A model generated the notes under the pieces. The model had not been told where the DNA came from and made no database searches. It worked only from the letters and a program-made list of their open reading frames with translations. Made by a program: the position numbers and the translations under genes. From assembly GCA_002709955.1 (NCBI GenBank), contig PAQY01000012.1, forward strand, positions 505,679 to 569,678: a stretch of DNA of 64,000 nucleotides, in the 5' to 3' direction. The DNA comes from Rhodospirillaceae bacterium. GTDB taxonomy: Bacteria; Pseudomonadota; Alphaproteobacteria; UBA8366; Aestuariispiraceae. Of this stretch, positions 61,535 to 64,000 are shown one piece after another; within the stretch, counting starts at the first letter, position 1, and each line of letters starts with the position of its first letter.

Positions 61535-63127
61535 TTACTCTTCGATATCAACACCATAGAAGATGTGACCGCCGAAGGGATCAATCTTGAAGTCTTTGAC
61601 TTCCTTACGGATCGGCTTGAACACGACGGAATGGGCGATGGTGGCCCAAGGTGCCTGTTCTTTGAAGACGATCTGCGCTTGCTCATACAATTTGGTCCGT
61701 TCGGCAGGGTCGGATACGACCTTTGCTTTCTGGATCAGGTCTTCGAACGGCTGATGGCACCATTGTGCGCGGTTGGACCCGCCCACGGCATCACAGCCCA
61801 ACAGCACGGCCAGGAAGTTATCCGGATCGCCATTATCCCCGGTCCAGCCCAACAGGATGGCGCCCTTGCGGTCCAGTTCTTTGGACCGTTTCAGATATTC
61901 GCCCCATTCGAAGGAGACGATTTCAACCTCGACCCCGATTTTCGCCATATCCGCCTGCATCAGTTCGGCCATGCGACGGGCATTGGGGTTGTAAGGACGT
62001 TGAACGGGCATTGCCCAGATTTCCATTTTCAAATCCGTAACGCCTGCATCTGCCAGCATTTTCTTGGCAGCTTCCGGATCGTAGGGATCGTCAACGGTGG
62101 CTTCGTTATAAGACCAGATGGTCGGTGGGATCGGGTTTTTGGCGATCTTACCGGCACCCTGGAAAACGGCATCGATGATGGCCTGCTTGTCGATGGCCAT
62201 ATTCAGGGCCTTGCGGACTTCAGCCTTATCAAAGGGGGCGATCTGGGTGTTATAGGCCAGATAGCCGACATTCAGGCCTTCCTGTTCCATCACGACCAGA
62301 TCCGAATTGCCCTTCATCGATTCGATGTCAGCAGGGTTCGGATAGGGCATGACATGGCATTCGCCAGCCTTCAGTTTTTCATAACGAACCGACGCATCGG
62401 GCGTGATTGCGAAAACCAGATCGTCGATCTTGGCCTTCCCAGCCCAATAGTCAGGATGCGCCTTAAAGCGGATCACAGCGTCCTTTTGATAGGCGACCAG
62501 TTGGAAAGGTCCGGTGCCAACTGGGGCCTGATCCACCATATCGGGCGTCCCGGCTTTCAGCATCTGATCAGCATATTCCGCTGACATGATGGACGCAAAA
62601 TCCATCGCCAGATTGGCAATCATTGGCGCTTCTGGGCGGTTCAGCATGAATTTCACGGTATAGTCATCCACCGCAACGATGTCTTTCAACAGGTCGGGCA
62701 TGGACATGCCGTTGAAATATTCATACGTGCCGCCGGAAATCATGTGATACGGGTTTTCTTTATCCAGCTGACGCTTGAAGGAGAAAACCACGTCTTCGGC
62801 GTTAAAGTCGCGCGTCGGGGTGAAATTTTCCGTGGTTTGGAACTTCACGCCTTTCCGCAGGTTGAATGTATATTCCAGCCCATCATCGGAAACCGACCAG
62901 CTTTCAGCCAGGCCGGGAGCAATTTTGGTCGTGCCCCGTTCAAATTCCACCAGTTTGTTAAAGACCTGACGCGAGGATGCGTCAAAGGTGGTGCCAGCGG
63001 TAAAGAGGGAAGGGTTGAACCCTTCAGGGCTGCCTTCTGAACAGAAGACGAGTGTCTTGGCTTGAGCCGCTTGCGCGCCAAGAACCAAGGTCAGGCCAGT
63101 TACGGCCGCGAGTAGCATTTTCCGCAC
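61535..63127 (-). CDS. dppA: Dipeptide/oligopeptide-binding periplasmic protein (DppA type)
   Basis: A 530-residue SBP_bac_5 protein. A signal peptide (MLLAAVTGLTLVLGAQAAQA) is followed by TLVFCSEGSPEGFNPSLF and APGLAESWSVSDDGLEYTFNLRKGVKF, diagnostic of the family. GTG 63127 has GGGAG eight bases upstream and reads GTG-CGG-AAA-ATG. First gene of the transporter operon. The ligand may be a dipeptide; heme, nickel or other ligands are alternatives. Confidence 0.93.
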   Translation of the reverse strand: MRKMLLAAVTGLTLVLGAQAAQAKTLVFCSEGSPEGFNPSLFTAGTTFDASSRQVFNKLVEFERGTTKIAPGLAESWSVSDDGLEYTFNLRKGVKFQTTENFTPTRDFNAEDVVFSFKRQLDKENPYHMISGGTYEYFNGMSMPDLLKDIVAVDDYTVKFMLNRPEAPMIANLAMDFASIMSAEYADQMLKAGTPDMVDQAPVGTGPFQLVAYQKDAVIRFKAHPDYWAGKAKIDDLVFAITPDASVRYEKLKAGECHVMPYPNPADIESMKGNSDLVVMEQEGLNVGYLAYNTQIAPFDKAEVRKALNMAIDKQAIIDAVFQGAGKIAKNPIPPTIWSYNEATVDDPYDPEAAKKMLADAGVTDLKMEIWAMPVQRPYNPNARRMAELMQADMAKIGVEVEIVSFEWGEYLKRSKELDRKGAILLGWTGDNGDPDNFLAVLLGCDAVGGSNRAQWCHQPFEDLIQKAKVVSDPAERTKLYEQAQIVFKEQAPWATIAHSVVFKPIRKEVKDFKIDPFGGHIFYGVDIEE

Positions 63128-63531
63128 TTTTGAGACTCCCTGTCTTACGTCCGACACTGTCACCCCCGTGCCGGATGTGCTGTAGAGGTTTATCAACCGC
63201 AGTTTTATTTGGGTGTATTCGGGTTCTGGACCCTATTTAACCGCTAAATTGATGGTTAAAGACATCATGAGCATGAACCCCTGTCAAACCGGAAGTGATG
63301 CAACATAGTTTGGTCCTATTGGCGCGAATCGGCTTTTTGAGCGCTGGAAATCAAGGATGTCGCCAGTCTTGGTGACGTGTCTGATGGGGCCAATTGCAGA
63401 TTGCCTTGTTTCTGAACGATTGGGCCGCTTCGGAAATGGCGGAAACAAAGCGGAAATCTGCGAAGCGTTGCAATTCGCCTAACTGGCATGCACCATCCTG
63501 TCTAAATGGATGAACTGAGGGAGGCGTGGCC
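63128..63531. promoter_or_regulatory. dppA / FAH-family divergent intergenic region
   Basis: 404 bases without a gene. An inverted repeat TTTAACC (63236-63242) / GGTTAAA (63254-63260) lies on the dppA side and could be an operator. Nothing else was identified. Confidence 0.4.
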
Positions 63532-64000
63532 ATGAAACTGGTTCGCTATGGACAAAAGGGTTCGGAAAAGCCAGGTCTGCTGGATGCCGATGGGAATTTG
63601 CGTGATCTGTCCCATGAATTTTCGGATTTCGGTGCGGACTCAATGACGGCGCAGGCGCTTCAGGCGATCAAGGATTTAGATATCAAGGACCTGCCGGTTG
63701 TCGATGGAAAGCCCCGCCTGGGCGTGCCGCTGACCGGGATTGGTAAGCTGGTCTGCATCGGTTTGAACTATTCCGATCATGCCAAGGAATTGGGGGCGGA
63801 TATACCATCGGAACCGGTTGTCTTTATGAAGGCGACCAGTTCCCTGACCGGGCCTTTTGATGACATTCGGCTGCCGCGAGACTCAACGCGAACCGACTGG
63901 GAAGTGGAATTGGCCATCGTGATCGGCGATGCCGCCAGCTATGTATCCGAAGAAGACGCCATAAACCACGTCGCAGGGTTCTCCACCTTTATCGACCTGT
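63532..64000 (+). CDS. Fumarylacetoacetate hydrolase family protein, 3' truncated
   Basis: The first 156 residues of an FAH-family enzyme. MKLVRYGQKGSEKPGLLDADGNLRDLS is the usual N-terminal domain, and CIGLNYSDHAKELGADIP with EPVVFMKATSSLTGPFDDI opens the catalytic domain; DWEVELAIVIG holds the metal ligands. Members cleave or decarboxylate acylpyruvates and similar diketo acids. The window ends inside it. GAGGGAGG precedes the ATG. Confidence 0.9.
   Translation, partial: MKLVRYGQKGSEKPGLLDADGNLRDLSHEFSDFGADSMTAQALQAIKDLDIKDLPVVDGKPRLGVPLTGIGKLVCIGLNYSDHAKELGADIPSEPVVFMKATSSLTGPFDDIRLPRDSTRTDWEVELAIVIGDAASYVSEEDAINHVAGFSTFIDL

Overview
The window reads as part of an alphaproteobacterial chromosome, most like the Rhodospirillales. 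The reasons are the FliX regulator divergent from flgI, a CckA-type kinase translationally coupled to flhB, MotE and DUF6468 genes in the fliL-fliM operon, a single-cysteine DksA, PAS_5-type proteins and consensus sigma-54 flagellar promoters. No tRNA, rRNA, CRISPR array, prophage or insertion sequence was seen.

Region 1 (1-8.2 kb). A truncated, degenerate GGDEF/EAL-like gene is followed by a compact plus-strand cluster: a nitrilase-superfamily amidase, a 902-residue PLP-dependent Orn/Lys/Arg-type decarboxylase with an N-terminal receiver-like domain, an ATP-grasp ligase carrying a 135-residue lysine/alanine-rich histone-H1-like tail, and a C45-type Ntn hydrolase. Together these could decarboxylate an amino acid, form an amide or peptide bond, and hydrolyse or transfer acyl groups. 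I do not recognise a known pathway for the set. It is the best candidate here for an undescribed system.

Region 2 (8.3-16 kb). A minus-strand sugar set (DegT aminotransferase, NAD epimerase, cytidylyltransferase) and, further on, a Gfo/Idh/MocA oxidoreductase suggest surface or flagellin glycan synthesis. Between them lie two PAS_5-type proteins, a DUF1328 membrane peptide, an ExoD-like protein and two paralogous small secreted proteins with identical tryptophan spacing.

Region 3 (16-42.7 kb). This is a large flagellar locus. Minus strand: flgF-flgG-flgA-flgH and flgI-flgJ(rod-binding)-flgN-flgK. Plus strand: fliX, dksA, then fliL-fliM-DUF6468-motE-cheY-dinB-two MotB-like genes-AMIN/TPR giant. 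Minus strand again: fliO-fliP and a FlhB C-terminal paralog. Plus strand: flgB-flgC-fliE-fliQ-fliR-flhB-cckA. Two perfect sigma-54 promoters precede flgB and flgF, and a near-perfect one precedes flgI. No flgL, motA, fliN/G/F or fliC is present in the window.

Region 4 (43-57 kb). Core housekeeping genes: recA; the convergent lptF-lptG-lptD-surA-pdxA-ksgA envelope and ribosome-maturation operon; divergent pepA-holC; sodB; a ParDE-type toxin-antitoxin pair; and gatB.

Region 5 (57-64 kb). A 467-bp mosaic of REP-like repeats separates gatB from a dipeptide-type ABC transporter operon (dppABCDF order). The window ends in a truncated fumarylacetoacetate-hydrolase family gene.
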